Of a stretch of DNA of 64,000 nucleotides, positions 37,457-50,000 are shown piece after piece. Numbering within the stretch: the stretch's first letter is position 1; every line of letters starts with the position of its first letter. The DNA comes from Parelaphostrongylus tenuis (lineage: Eukaryota; Nematoda; Chromadorea; Rhabditida; Metastrongylidae). A program made the translations under genes and the position numbers. Under the pieces are notes generated by a model. It saw nothing but the letters and a program-made list of their open reading frames with translations. It searched no databases and was not told where the DNA came from. The stretch is taken from the NCBI GenBank assembly GCA_019055375.1, contig JAHQIW010005313.1:29563-93562 (forward strand). Direction: 5' to 3'.

Positions 37457-40400
37457 ATGATCGCGTTGATATTTCCGGTTGCTCTGACTATGTTCGTCGA
37501 TTGTCTAGAGGATTCAGACTTTCTCTCAGCTCACGGTGGTATTTTTCGATCGCTGAACTGGACGAATGACGAGCTGGCTGAGATCTCGGCACTTCACACT
37601 GCTGCATCCCACCATAAACTGATGAAACTGATGACGGTAAGTATTCTGCGTTTGGAGATGTACTAGTTGATGATAAACCAGCTGACTCATTTCATTGAAA
37701 CGAAAAAAATTCCTGAAATCTAAGAGGATTTGATTACACGTTGAAAGCGAAATGTGTTAATTGCAAAAGTGAATTCCAGCAGAAGATGAGCGAGTCGGAC
37801 GTTGAATTCAGAACACGACAACAAATCGAGAAATTCATGTTGGACAGAGTGCCGCCGAGATTCCTCGAAAAGTTCCTCAGCGAAGAAGATCGAAGCACCG
37901 TGAGTGATCGGTTGTGGAGAACAGCCACATTTAAGCTGTCATAGTAAAATGGAGCTGGTCATCATAACCATGATGCACAGCTACGTATGCCCTCCGCTTG
38001 TGATCAAACCTAAAGATTGAACCATTTATTTAGAAGAAAACAAATAAAAGTAGCTGGAACTGAACTGGGCTAAATTTTTCGAATAGAACAAAAAGCGCAA
38101 TAATAATGCTACCTTCAGGTGATCTTTCTCGAAAAGTCAACTCGCTACTTTTTTTGCTACCTGATAAAGATGTCAACAATTTTGTAGAAAAATTGGCACC
38201 GAGCCATGGAATGTGAAGCTGCTTGCCAACGGCGAGAACTCCCCGATGTTTTTTTCTCATGAAGCGATTGCTGATAAGAGAAAAGCGTTTCTAATCTTGC
38301 CACTGTGGCCTGTTGCAATCACTGAACAAACGAAACTTGTAGGGTTTGTCTGCATTCAACTGTTTTCATAGATCTCGATTAAAACAATATATAATCTACT
38401 AAAATCTTGAACCTTTTATAAGGTCTGTTATGGCACTTATAAAGTGGTGGACATCTACTTTGATATTATAACCTCATCAATAGCACGGTGTCTTTCGCTT
38501 CAGCCCCTTGCAGAGAGATATGCCCATAGATATATAAGAATCAACACCGAATTGTTTGCCGAAATGTAATGCATTGATGGAACGCATGTTTAGCACTGCA
38601 CAAGTGTCATAACAGACATAATGATGGACTTAAATATGTTACCAGTAAACATTGCTTTGAGCGAGGTTTATCAAAACAGTCGAATGTAAAGGTATGGTTC
38701 ATTTTGTCAGCCATGAGCGGTCGACTGTTGGCCACTGCAATGGCGGCGGATTTAATCACCTGACATGCAATGATTTTAAATAATTTGGCGTTAATTCTAC
38801 TTCATGTAGGGGGGACTTCCCTAGCAAGGGGCTAGCTGAAGCGAAAAGCACCGTGCTACTTATGGGTCCTAATGCCGAAATACGTGTTTAGCAGTGTGTA
38901 AGTGCCATAACACACTTCATGAAAGACTCAAGGTATGTTATCAGATTGCATAGTTTCTATTATCTTGCATAACTTCATTACTGGTTATCCTTGCTTAACA
39001 ACATTTCATTTGCGAGAAGTAACGTATAGACATCGAGCCATTTAGTTCATGTGAACTTAGGTGTAGGTGGAGTTTGTCTAAACCTAATGCTTTTTCACAT
39101 CTAACTGTGAGACAAAGAATTTGTTCGCCTTAAAGCAGCTGCTAAGATGGCAACTATTTTCTTGGGATTTTGTCTGGATCAGTGTAAATCAAGCCTTTTA
39201 GAAGTCTATGTAGGCCAGAGTCTTACATGGATGATTACTGTTCGTGGCTCAGATCGAAATTTCGATCTATAAAATGACACAATCACGCGTGATGGCGAGG
39301 CACTCATCTTTGCAAATCATTTTCGGGTTTTAGGCATGAATACAAAACTCCTCGAGAGTTTTTCGCGCTGAGATCTTCTCTTCCTTGCAAGAGTAGTTAA
39401 TTCGCTTGCGAAATCACCTCTGTTATGTGTCTGTTTTCTACGCGCTTCTACCGCGCTGTTTGGATTGTTTCTACGTTTAGTGGCTAGGTATTCCTTTTTG
39501 TGGACACGAACCACTCATCCCGTTTCACCGATTTATCGTCTCCGTACATTTTACAAGAGATTGGGTAAATTACACTTGAGTTTTTGCGCTCACCGTCTTT
39601 ACCGTGGGGCATATAATGCAATTTTTCAGGGTACATAAACCGTCCTATGGGCGGCTACGGACAAACTGGTATTTGAGAATATTCGGCGGTACTTCAATCA
39701 CTGCTACCGGTTTCTCTAAACTTGTCCTTTTCAAAAGCATTTTATAGCTACCTCATCTTTTTTGAAACAAAAGGTAGGATAAAGGGAATTTTGTTGCCGC
39801 TGCATTCATGAGAAGCTGCAGTTTTGCAGCCATTGGAGGTCGCTATTTCGTGTGCAAAGTTCAACGATTCTTCTTTCTGCACTCTTCCTGTGCACACATC
39901 GACGGCCGTGCGGAAAATTCTTTTACAACCTTAAGATCGCTATGTTGGTGCCATAGACTTTCAGGGTTGACCTCAAAGACATAGTGAGCCAGTATTCTTG
40001 ATCAAGTTCATCTGAGAACCTTAAACTTGCCAAGAACGCTATAAGAGACCATGATAAAGCCTTCGAACACTAGTTATTGTGATTCAACGATAGCTTACTC
40101 ATTACTCAAATGTCACGACCGGCTCTTTTTGTTTTCCTCATTGTTCCTTAGGTGATTACTGGTCTCCAGTGCTTTGCAGAGTAGATGAGATCGGCCTTAC
40201 AATTATTGGTTCGATTCGCAACACTAAAGCAATCTAAATCGGAGTCGGTTCAATGACAGTGAGTTGATTTTAGGACGTAAATAAATGATATAGTGACCTT
40301 TGTAGAAGTTGCTCTGCTATAAGCAAATTCAAGCGAATGAGTAAAAGAGCATTGATGGTATGCACCTTCACTGCCTTGACTATTCATGACGGAAACGACG

Positions 40401-40675
40401 ACTTCGTCTCCCGTTAGGGAGCCAAGAATGTTGCAAGTATTCAAATGACAGCCATAAAAACAAGACATCGAAAATTTCAGTTGCTTCGACATCACGCTAC
40501 TGGAAATTTCCACCAATATGCAGTGCTGATGTTCAAGAGATTATTTGAGCTATCAAAACACCAAGTGATTCTGGCTTTACGCTATTTTGGTCACACTGAA
40601 GAAGCCAAGTATATCGAAGAAGCCGAATGCTACAAATGTGCTATGGGCCGGTTGTCAAAACGACTTGTTCGCTAG
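37457..40675 (+). CDS. Small secreted protein, paralogue B
   Basis: Exons 37457-37636 (60 codons), 37780-37899 (40 codons) and 40481-40675 (64 codons plus TAG) give 164 aa. Donors GTAAGT and GTGAGT, acceptors ATTCCAG and ATTTCAG, all phase 0. The signal peptide is about residues 1-16 (MIALIFPVALTMFVDC). Mature blocks SLNWTNDELAEISALHT, PPRFLEKFLSEEDRST and YFGHTEEAKYIEEAECYKC correspond to those of the gene at 13.3-15.1 kb. The second intron (2.6 kb) is about twice as long as in the paralogue and holds repeat D. No frame damage is seen, so both copies appear intact. Function unknown; secretion is inferred from the leader. Confidence 0.85.
38440..38960 (+). repeat. Dispersed repeat family D, two units
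   Basis: Blocks CATTGCTTTGAGCGAGGTTT, CAGTCGAATGTAAAGGTATG and GCCGAAATACGTGTTTAGCA match 12.1-12.7 kb. Two units lie head to tail in the second intron of paralogue B. Confidence 0.55.
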
Positions 40676-40949
40676 AGACAGCTTATGTACTCAAATGCTC
40701 ATCTATTCTATTACACTTTCTCACTGTATTACACGAAAAATTCCTTTAGAGATTTCAAAGGTTACTTTTCCGTTATCTGCACCCTGTTTGATGCTTTTGG
40801 TGAAAACGCATTTTTTTGCTTTGTTCAGAGTATAAGAAATCGCTTGATAATTGGAATCAGGTGAATTTGAATGATATGTTTTATTCCTCAAATGGCTTGT
40901 TTTTGGCTCTCCAACTGTCAAAATAAATTTGTTCCACCTCAAGCATTTC

Positions 40950-41430
40950 TCGTCGAAAAGAAGTTTTCCATCATCAAATTTTAGTCGTCTGGCAGAGCAA
41001 ATCTTAGCGATAAGTGGCGTATTCGGTTTCCATGAAAGACTTCTAAGAGCTCTGTAACGCTCAAAAGAAGTTTGAGTTCTACACCTCAAAATTGTTGCTC
41101 TTATAGGCACCCTTTGAAAGCAAGGCGTTTTCTCAATTTTTTCAAGTTTTTCTCTAGCACAATTATAGCTCAAATCTAGGCGATTTAACGAAATACTTGC
41201 GTTGTGGAGAGAATCTTTTATTGTGCAGTAACAGCCAAAATAAAATTAAGTTTCACACTTGTAGCGCTTCGTTGCATCCTTCGCTCGGCAGAGCATTTCC
41301 CTTAGATTTTCAGTTATTGTTCGATAGTCTGAATTCTGCCGATTCCAGTGATGTTTCTGGCTTTTCTAAAAAGGTTTTTATCGAGTTGGTAGTGTCAAAA
41401 GAAAATAGCGTATTTCGCAATGCAGCAGCG
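40950..41430 (+). repeat. Modular dispersed repeat, copy 3
   Basis: Successive modules with CTCTGTAACGCTC, AAGTTTGAGTTCTACACCTC, AATAAAATTAAGTTTCACAC, CTCGGCAGAGCATTT and GTTCGATAGTCTGAATTCTG follow the order in the 55.4-56.1 kb copy. The long minus-strand frame at 40721-41173 lies mostly in this repeat and is not taken as a gene. Confidence 0.5.
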
Positions 41431-41439
41431 GCACCAGGC

Positions 41440-44400
41440 TACCAGTCTTTGCCGGTATGTAGATGGCATTTCGCAACATTGGCACCAGACCAACGAGCCC
41501 TCTCAAAATTCGTCACATTGAGTAAGTAATTGTACGTGAGCTGCCATTTAAATATCTTCTGCTTCTCCTCGAATTCCCTTAAATCATGAACATTTTTGCT
41601 TCGCCAGCCGTAAAAAAGAAGCCGTCGTGCTTCTGCAAAAACACGGCGTATTGCGATCCAGACGTCTATGCAAGAAAGGACATCGCAGATGAAGCTTAGT
41701 TCTCTTCACAAATTGTTTAGTGATGCTACAAGAGTCGTTAATTGGTTCGAGAACACTCGTCTTCCCTTCGTTACTGCTTCTCGTTTCTTCCACAGTTGGG
41801 CTAAAGAGCCAGCGTCAGTTGAATGTTGGAAAAATTTTGGCATGAACCACAGCACACTCGTCGACTGGGATTACTACTTTTTATTCTTGGGCGCAATCAG
41901 AGTTTTCTGGCCTCCTGAAAAGTGATCTTTTGTATTAAGAGTTCGCCAATCCTTTGAAGCGCAATAAATTATTTTCAACAAATTTTTTTCCAAAAAAAAG
42001 CCCACGAACGTGTAGAAAATTTTGAAGTATAAGAGACAATCCCGATAATCATCAAAAAATACACATGTAATTCGTGCCAAAATTAATATTACAGCTAATA
42101 CACACACACTAGCCGGCAAGAGGTGCTCAGCAAGGGCGAAACCTAATTTTTGACTATCACAGCGCTCTAAGGAGTCGTTTTCATAAACCAATCATACCAC
42201 TGAAATTTTGCTCCATCTATTTATTAAAAATTGATCATGGAAAAACTTCTATCCGGAGAGAAAGAATTGAATAAAAAAACTATTATTTCATTAGTGCACC
42301 AAAACAAGCCATTTGAGAAACAAAAACATACCACTAGAATTCACTTGATTCCAGCTATCGAATGACTATCAAAATATTATACAAAAGCGAAAAATGCGTT
42401 TTTACTAAAGGCCTCAAACGGGAGATAACGGAAAAGTGCCTTGCAAGGCTACGCATACACTGGTAGCTAAAGCAAGAACACTATTCAATGAATGGGTATC
42501 GATCGATAACTATCTGTAAATAGGACGACAAATCTAGTGTGAAATAGGAAAGGCCTATCGAGAATTGGTTGAATTTGAACACGGAATTGAAGAAAGCGCA
42601 GAAACAAGTTTTCTGGTGCACTGAAAAATTTGAATGAGCAAATCATTTTGTCACCGATCGATACACACCATCGAATACCCACAATTATCTCGATCTGTCA
42701 ACTTTTTGATTTAAAGAAGCTTTGATTCACGCTGTAAATGTTCAGAGTTCCAAATGAGAACGCAGTTAATCAGAATACAATCTCGAAAGTGTGATCACTT
42801 CTCTGCTTTACGAAATACGCTTGAATTTTTGTTGCCAAAACTTCCATCACATGAATTCCCATTGAGAGCTTGCTGATTACGGTTGTAATATGAATATGAT
42901 CTGATAGTAATATCTCATGTAATACATGTATTCACAGTAATAAATCTATGCGAAATATAAACTCAATGTTGTTATGAATGCTTGCGTGATCAAACAAGCG
43001 GAGAAGCTTCAGGATGAGCGATTCCTTTTACACTATCGTTTTTATCGCAAACAATTATATCTGAGTATTAATCAAGAGTCATCTTCAAGAAACAATTGCC
43101 AAATGGTTATTGATGGAGGGTTCGAGAGTAAAAACATAAGAGTAGATAAGTTATGGATCGTGAGAGAATTGTGACTGCACACCATCATTTGCTTTCTGAA
43201 TGTGCATCCAAAGAAAATTTTCAAAAAGGTTAGGAACTCTTTCTAAACATCATTCTTTTAGCTTTGATCAGTACCGTGAACAAAAAGAGTATTGCCGAAC
43301 GTGCGATTCGTTCAGCGACTCGAATTGCATCGGGTTCATATCTTTTACATTACATTGTCATCGTGCTTGTAATCGAATAAATCGTTTAAGTGTAGCTGAA
43401 CCGCGTTTGTCCTGTTGCACTTCAAAACTACATAAAAAGCAAAAGGAGCGGATTTTTCCTGTGATGTACCTTCTTAGTTGCTATGGTATAGATTTAATCC
43501 TAGTTGGGATCCCAGCAGAAGATATTGAACTCTGGCTTCGTTGAGCCTGCCAAAGACGGGCATCCGGCTGCGTGTCACGACTCGACGTCTGCCACCAAAA
43601 TCGAGCCACCATGTTGCGTCAGGCCACTTATGAGAGATATCCGAGATGCAGTTACCCCAGACTTGAACTCGTTTGCATCTCCGTAAAAGTATATGTTTGC
43701 AATGCCCTGTGCTACATAAGTCAGTAATTAACCGCTGAGAAGCCCTTGTATTAGAATAAAGGATGGAGGTGATCATTTTCAAACGGATGCTCCATGCATT
43801 CGACTCAGCAAGCATCTTCAGAGATAGCTAAATGAAAATCTGGATCATATAATCTTGCGGTAACCTGATAATGTATTACGTCTGTGCGGCTAAACTCCCA
43901 GCCAAGTTTTGTAGAATTTTACAGACCCTGGAAGAATGGAGCGCTTGGTGAGCTTGGGGCGCGGGATTAATTTAGCGATCAATTCCTTACCTATTTCACA
44001 GCACCTCCAACCATTACACCACACAAGATTTTATTTGAGGAAAACTTATTGAAATCTACAGTGGGATTCACGTTCATATTTGAACAGATGCGTTCTTGTT
44101 GTTGACTTGGACGGGTTGATTTGCGCAATACCAGAAGGCCTTGCGCCACGACGTAATGCGCTTCATAATAGTGCACAACTTGCGCAAGTGTTCACACTGC
44201 TTTGGAAATACCGATGAAGCACAAATTAGTTTTTTACATCATTTGAAAGTTGACAAGTTTTTTACTTGAAGCAACAACTTTTCTGAATTGTTGGAAACTG
44301 GCTTGGATTTACTTTTGATGTCGTTGGTAAAAATTAATCTCTCCCGCGTTTTTTAGTTTGGGATTTGTTTTTACTAATTCATCCCTTAACCAGAGACAAC

Positions 44401-46080
44401 ATCGCCATCAGAAACGCTCAATAATCCTGTCAAATAGAATAAGAAATATTTGTCAACAAATCGATTTAGCGTCATCATTGGCTCTATTGAATGGGAGGTT
44501 ACAGGCAACGCTTAGTGTCAAATCACTACGGATCAGCTTTACATGCATAAGTGAGCCTGTTGCGATATGCCTTCCAGAGTTCCCAGCTTACACAAGACTC
44601 ATAACAGCGATTAATCGGCTAACGCTCCGACGTTTCGTCTTGAAGCAGATGGTTCGAGTCAATTTCCACAGTGCTATGTCCACGTGTGCTAGTCCTCGTA
44701 GTCCGTTGGAGCAGAATCTTCTTCAGTGGAGTTCGCTCGAATAGTAACATCACTCGTCATTCTCCTTCGATAAAGTACAGTTGCTGCCTAAATCTGATTG
44801 TTGATCGATGGCAATTTATCGAAAGACCAACTCTCATCAAACCTCGGCTTCGATATTGAAACTAATACTCACGAACTGTTCTTTTTTCGAAAATACGTAT
44901 TTTGATTATATTATTCATATAGTTTTATTATCATATTATATTTAGATTTCTATTATCATATCAGGTTGCATATTTTTGTTCATGCCTAGTGAAAGTAGGT
45001 TTCCGTTTTCTTGTAAAATATACCAACATTTACTTTACTTGTGATGTGATTTGTATCAATTCAATCATGTAGTTGTCGATATAACATTAGCTTATACCCA
45101 GAGGACCATTTTCAATTACTTGAACCCACTCAGTCAACGCTCTCGTCAATTTACTAGTTTTTTTTTTTGAGCTATTCGTCTTACATCGTTTTCTGCATTG
45201 AGTTGATTATCCACAGTTATCCGTCGGCGTCCCTAAGAAAATGAAATCTAAAAACATATTAATTATTTGCACCCAGAACAAATGGAAGTGAGATTCTCAA
45301 ATTATTATTTTACCAGTGAGATATCCACTTGGCCTGGACTTGCATATCAGAGACAAAATACTTCTTTAATTCATTCCGTTGTTTTACACTCTCATCTCAT
45401 CATACGCTTGTTCCTCTCTGAAATTGCGAGGTCGTTAGTCTTCGCCTGTACTACGTCTTCACAAAGTCGTTTCTAAGGTCATACTATGTCTACACAAAGC
45501 GCAGTCATTGGTTATTGTGAAATGAAGGAAGGATTAGTCTTATGGGAACAGCTTATTGAAAATGGATAAAATGTCTTGATTGGTGAAAAACATTGTCTTA
45601 GTCCTATTTGGGCACCAAGCCAAAATCACTAGTTTATTGAATAAAACTGATATTTTGTACTTGTTCGTGAATGCATTGTTATAGAATCCACCAGTGTATG
45701 ACTAGCTTTGATTTGCATATTGAAAGCATTTAAACCGAAATGACTTGCAGGAAAGAAGAGCGAAAACGTTATGACAGAAATATTACACTTCATCTTCATC
45801 ATATTCATTATTGTATCCTCTCTTATCAACTCGAATGAGCTCAAAACTTGTAATCGTTCCGTTGTCTTCCACTGAATTCTGGTTGGCCAAAATATGAGAA
45901 AGTCACCACACTTTCGGCTAGATGACTATCACTCTTACATCTTCCTTGGCGAGCAGTTAGTAATGAGAGCTGGTCACCATGCTCTGTCCAGCATATCTCT
46001 CCTGATAAACGCAGAATCTGAATGGGCTCAGACTGGTTTATTATGTATCAAACCTCTTCTATCGACCCGCTTTTTATAGA
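41440..46080. other. Long stretch without confident genes
   Basis: Frames at 43200-43544 and 44358-44744 are open but unlike any family I know. A frame starting after CTTTTAG at about 43258 encodes NKKSIAERAIRSATRIASG and a hydrophobic end, and could be a terminal exon. A GC-rich segment at 43540-43690 (CAAAGACGGGCATCCGGC) stands out from its surroundings and may be a repeat. Confidence 0.35.
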
Positions 46081-46106
46081 CTCGCTCAAAATGATAATTT
46101 TCTGAT

Positions 46107-46221
46107 AAGGATATGAAATGCTTTGAGCTGATAGGTCTAGTGGTATACAGACGTGTCCTATAGGTCGAAACAGGCGCCTGTATACCACTAGACCTATCAG
46201 CTCAAGACATGTCATATCCTT
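46107..46221. repeat. Palindromic MITE, family 2
   Basis: Arms 46107-46150 and 46178-46221 are near-perfect reverse complements: AGGTCTAGTGGTATACAG pairs with CTGTATACCACTAGACCT. The spacer is 27 nt. A half copy lies at 59.35-59.46 kb. Confidence 0.85.
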
Positions 46222-46429
46222 ATTGGACTGGTTTATCATGGTTCGACATATATTAGACAATATTCTCATTACACACTCAGACATACAGTGTCCACTAGAG
46301 CTGAAAGTAGGTCTTTGGAAGCATAGCCATGCTTACGTTTGTCGGTTGCTGAACGATACCTGAGACCTGCACGGATTTTTATTTTGCCTCTCTTGCTAGC
46401 AGTGTTACGATGTCGAAACTATATATCTG

Positions 46430-46650
46430 TTGAATGAGTGATATGCAAAACATTCGATACAAACAAGGGTGAAATCTCGTTGCACCAGTAACGGGGCATG
46501 CCACAATCACCGAAACCATCACTCCGCTACCATTCTTTCTTCAACATAATTTATCACAGCTATCAACTACCAACCGTTGACGGTTTTCTTCTGTCAAGCA
46601 CATATTTCCATAATGGGTGAAATGTGGATTCTACTCCAGCTTGGAGGCCA
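46430..46650 (+). repeat. Dispersed repeat family E, second copy
   Basis: GAGTGATATGCAAAACATTC at the start, and CAACTACCAACCGTTGACGG with GTGGATTCTAC at the end, match 19.02-19.24 kb in order. Confidence 0.5.
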
Positions 46651-47023
46651 ACGTTTATGTATCACTTCACCTTATTGAAACCTGAGTTTATGAGGTATTT
46701 GAGATGGATTTTCCGTGATTTCGCAGATACACTCCATCTACTGTTCGTTATCGATTTGCTTCCTAACATTTATTGATTATATGCTAGCCGCTACTCTATT
46801 CAATATTGCTTCAAAGCTTTTATCTGGGTGATTGTGTTGACTGCAAGCGCACCCGTTGCGCAATGCGACCGACCTCAGGTGCTTGTGGGAGGGGCAATCG
46901 TTGGTATCTAAGTCGTCTCACAAATATATAATACTGCCACTATCATTAGTTGCAGTTACTGTATGGCATACTGTATATTCTGAAAGGGAAAAATCATACG
47001 TTTCCAATCAATATACGATCAAC

Positions 47024-50000
47024 ATGGCTCCAACATCCAGCACACCCATACGACAACGAAGCCGAGGTGAGTCATTGTCATGATTATCAGAACATCTCAG
47101 TTTGGAATTCCATCTAGGTAGTGAACTGAATTTTTTAATTTTGTCATATGAATTATAATGCTATATAGCCCAATGAGTATCATAAGGATGAAGCAAAACT
47201 TGGGAAAAAGAAAGGCAAAGAACCACTAGCAGCTTGAAAGTCGATATGATAATGATAAAATTGGCACTATACTCTCACCTCTACAACTTGTTGACCTTCT
47301 GGAGATCACTGAATGACGTGAATCAGCTACTATCAAAGTCTCCATCATTCATTCTTTCATAACAGAAGCTCTGAATGAGGTCTGGTTGTCCGAGAAATAC
47401 AAGTGGATCGTCACCATTTGGAATTGAAACCTCTATTTGAAATTTTTCTTGATGAAGAAGCAGCCAGTGTCCGTTTCCTGGGCTCTTTCCTGACTATTGG
47501 CTTTCTCTTGGTGGTTTGCTAGATGAAATGTTGAATTCCTCAGCTTCATTAACCTTGTGACGTTGGACCATCTGCTGTAAATAGTAGTTGGACATTCAAG
47601 AACAACACTTTGCATCAGTGAAATGGTAAAACATCATGACGATAAGTTGATATCCATTTCCAACGTTGCAACAATCAAATTCGTTTACAGAGGAAAGTCA
47701 TGGAGACTTACAATATCTGGATGCTTAGTTTTCCTTAAGGCACAAGTCAATTCCACGTTCCTCTGATTATGAGGAATTTATTTCAGCATATAATCTAATC
47801 CCTTATAAATTGCATTCCTCGATTTTTTCGTCCTCTTTCTCTGTCTTTTTTATTCTATCCCCTCTTCTTACTGTTTGCATATCTCCTATCTGTTCAGTGG
47901 AAATTCTCTTACAAACCACTGAGCAGCTTACAGGCTGCTCGTCTGCCTATTGCGCAACAGGTGGCACGGTGGAACATATCAGGTCAACTCTTTCGACAAG
48001 TATCAACATCGGGGTCGATTTGAACTGTGCTTTGAATCTCGGGTGGAATTGTTATGAGAGAATCAATCTACTTATGTGGAATTCTAGAATATTTAACGTC
48101 GTATCGATTTGTTTCGAGGGTCTACATCATTTATTCCGAGAACCAAAACCGTTTGAGAAAACACCACGGTTTTTATGTATGACGTCATAAACATGGAGGA
48201 GGAAGTAATGACGTAATAATCGAAGGTGACTGCCTCCACCAGCGAGTGTCGTGACTTGTGAAGAGGGTTGCGCGAATTTCAAGACAATCAGTAACTAGCA
48301 TCCTACAAGTATTGCAAAGGAAGGAGAAGCTCAGAATTGATTAATTCGTAGTACTTTTTGCTTGTCACTTACTAGCTAATCTCTACCAATAAGGCGACTC
48401 AGTTCTACTGTAAAATGAACTGCACAACTAGAGGTAGTGAAAGCTTCGTTCTCCGTTTCGAAATATTCTACTGAAGTTCAGCTACGTGATCGTGCCAAGT
48501 GTAGCTATAACCAGCCTGACGTAGAAAATCCCAAGATTTGTACACAACCCACCATCTCAGGAACTTACAACGAGTCGTATTTTACGACACCCTAAACGAT
48601 TGTAAAGGGAACAAGTGAGATGTCTGGCTACTTGGAGATAATCATCAGTCAACATCCAAAAGGCGGTCACCAGATCACCATCACCGGCAACGATTACAAA
48701 TTAATTTTTCGAGATATAATAGCCAACTATTGACGATATCGTAGGAATGGCAGAAGAAGAGTCATCGTTGATCAGTCTCTTGAGGAATTTTGCAGACGTT
48801 TTCATTCGAAAAAAGCTGGAAACGCCATATACAATCTAATTTTACTATTAGAAAACTGTAGGTAAGTGTTGTCTACGTTGACAAGATTTTTCCCTGTTTC
48901 TTCTTTTGCATTCGATGCGTGTTTTCAACATAAAGAATGTGTGACACAGTAGCCTAAGGTACCAGCCACTCTTAGTTACCAGCTCCATCTCACGCTCCAT
49001 GGAAAGCTAATCCCTCGCTCTCTTTGGAATCGGCAGATTAGTATCATAGCCGTCTGAGAGCATAGCAGCACTAACTCCAAACGTCATCAGACTTTTTCAA
49101 GGCACTGTACTGTCAAAAAAATTACTTCCATTTAACCCCACGAACTGATTTACGCTAAGCGCTTTATCCTTTTCTATGGAGTTTTGTTAACTGCTCACAA
49201 ATAACTACTCCATATTGCCAAATAGTCACCAATATGTGGTATGAATCTAAATTAAAACTAATTGTATCAGCTTGGTTGTCATTCATGTGTTACACGTCAT
49301 CCATTTGATTAATACATCTGAACTATCCTCCAGACACATAAGTGGATGCATCGTAGTTTCTGAGCATTTCTGGGCCATCTACGAGGTCAGAGAGTCGCTC
49401 TTTCTCAATCAACCGTCTAAACCACAGTTCGCGCCTTACCCCAATGCAATAGTTTGAATGAGTTCGCTAGGCTATATAGGTTATAAAGTAGAGCGGTCAA
49501 AAACTTTCGAAGTTATGTGCTATAATAATAAAGAAAAAATCAGGTTAAAATACAAAAAAGGGTGATTCAAACATCGAAAGGTCTATATGCAGCTGGACGG
49601 ACTTCTTCTGTGTTCTTATTTGATAGATAACCTGAAAGTAAGTAAAAAACGTTGCTATTCACTAATGCTTTTTTAAAATCTATTAGGGTACATAAAGTGT
49701 TTTAAAAACTGGAAATCTAGTAAAAGAATACGCGACGTTCAAAGGAGTCAAATCTGTACATAGTTTACAAATATTCAATGTTTTCTTTTGAAATGAAAGT
49801 ATTTACCATTAGCGATTTTTTAGTGGAGCAAGACATTTTGGAATTACAGAAGAAATCAGTCTGTAGAATTTTTGGGGAATGTTGGCGAAGTTCGAAAACA
49901 TATGGTTAGCTTATATTGAGTTGGTTGAAATTTTCTTCACTTTTCTTTCTAAAAAAAAGTTTTCCCCATCCTTTTGGTATTTCTGCCGATCAACGCTACA

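Noticed and set aside
40721..41173. A 150-codon minus-strand open frame
   Set aside because: Much of it lies in the modular dispersed repeat and it is antisense to repeat modules found elsewhere. No family features.
44358..44744. A 128-codon plus-strand frame
   Set aside because: No recognisable motif. The CGACGTTTCGTC block near its end suggests retroelement-derived sequence.
47810..48190. A 127-codon frame with a hydrophobic start, possible secreted protein
   Set aside because: It lies in the first intron of the nuclear receptor, the hydrophobic stretch is low-complexity T/C-rich sequence, and no related copy or splice signal supports it.
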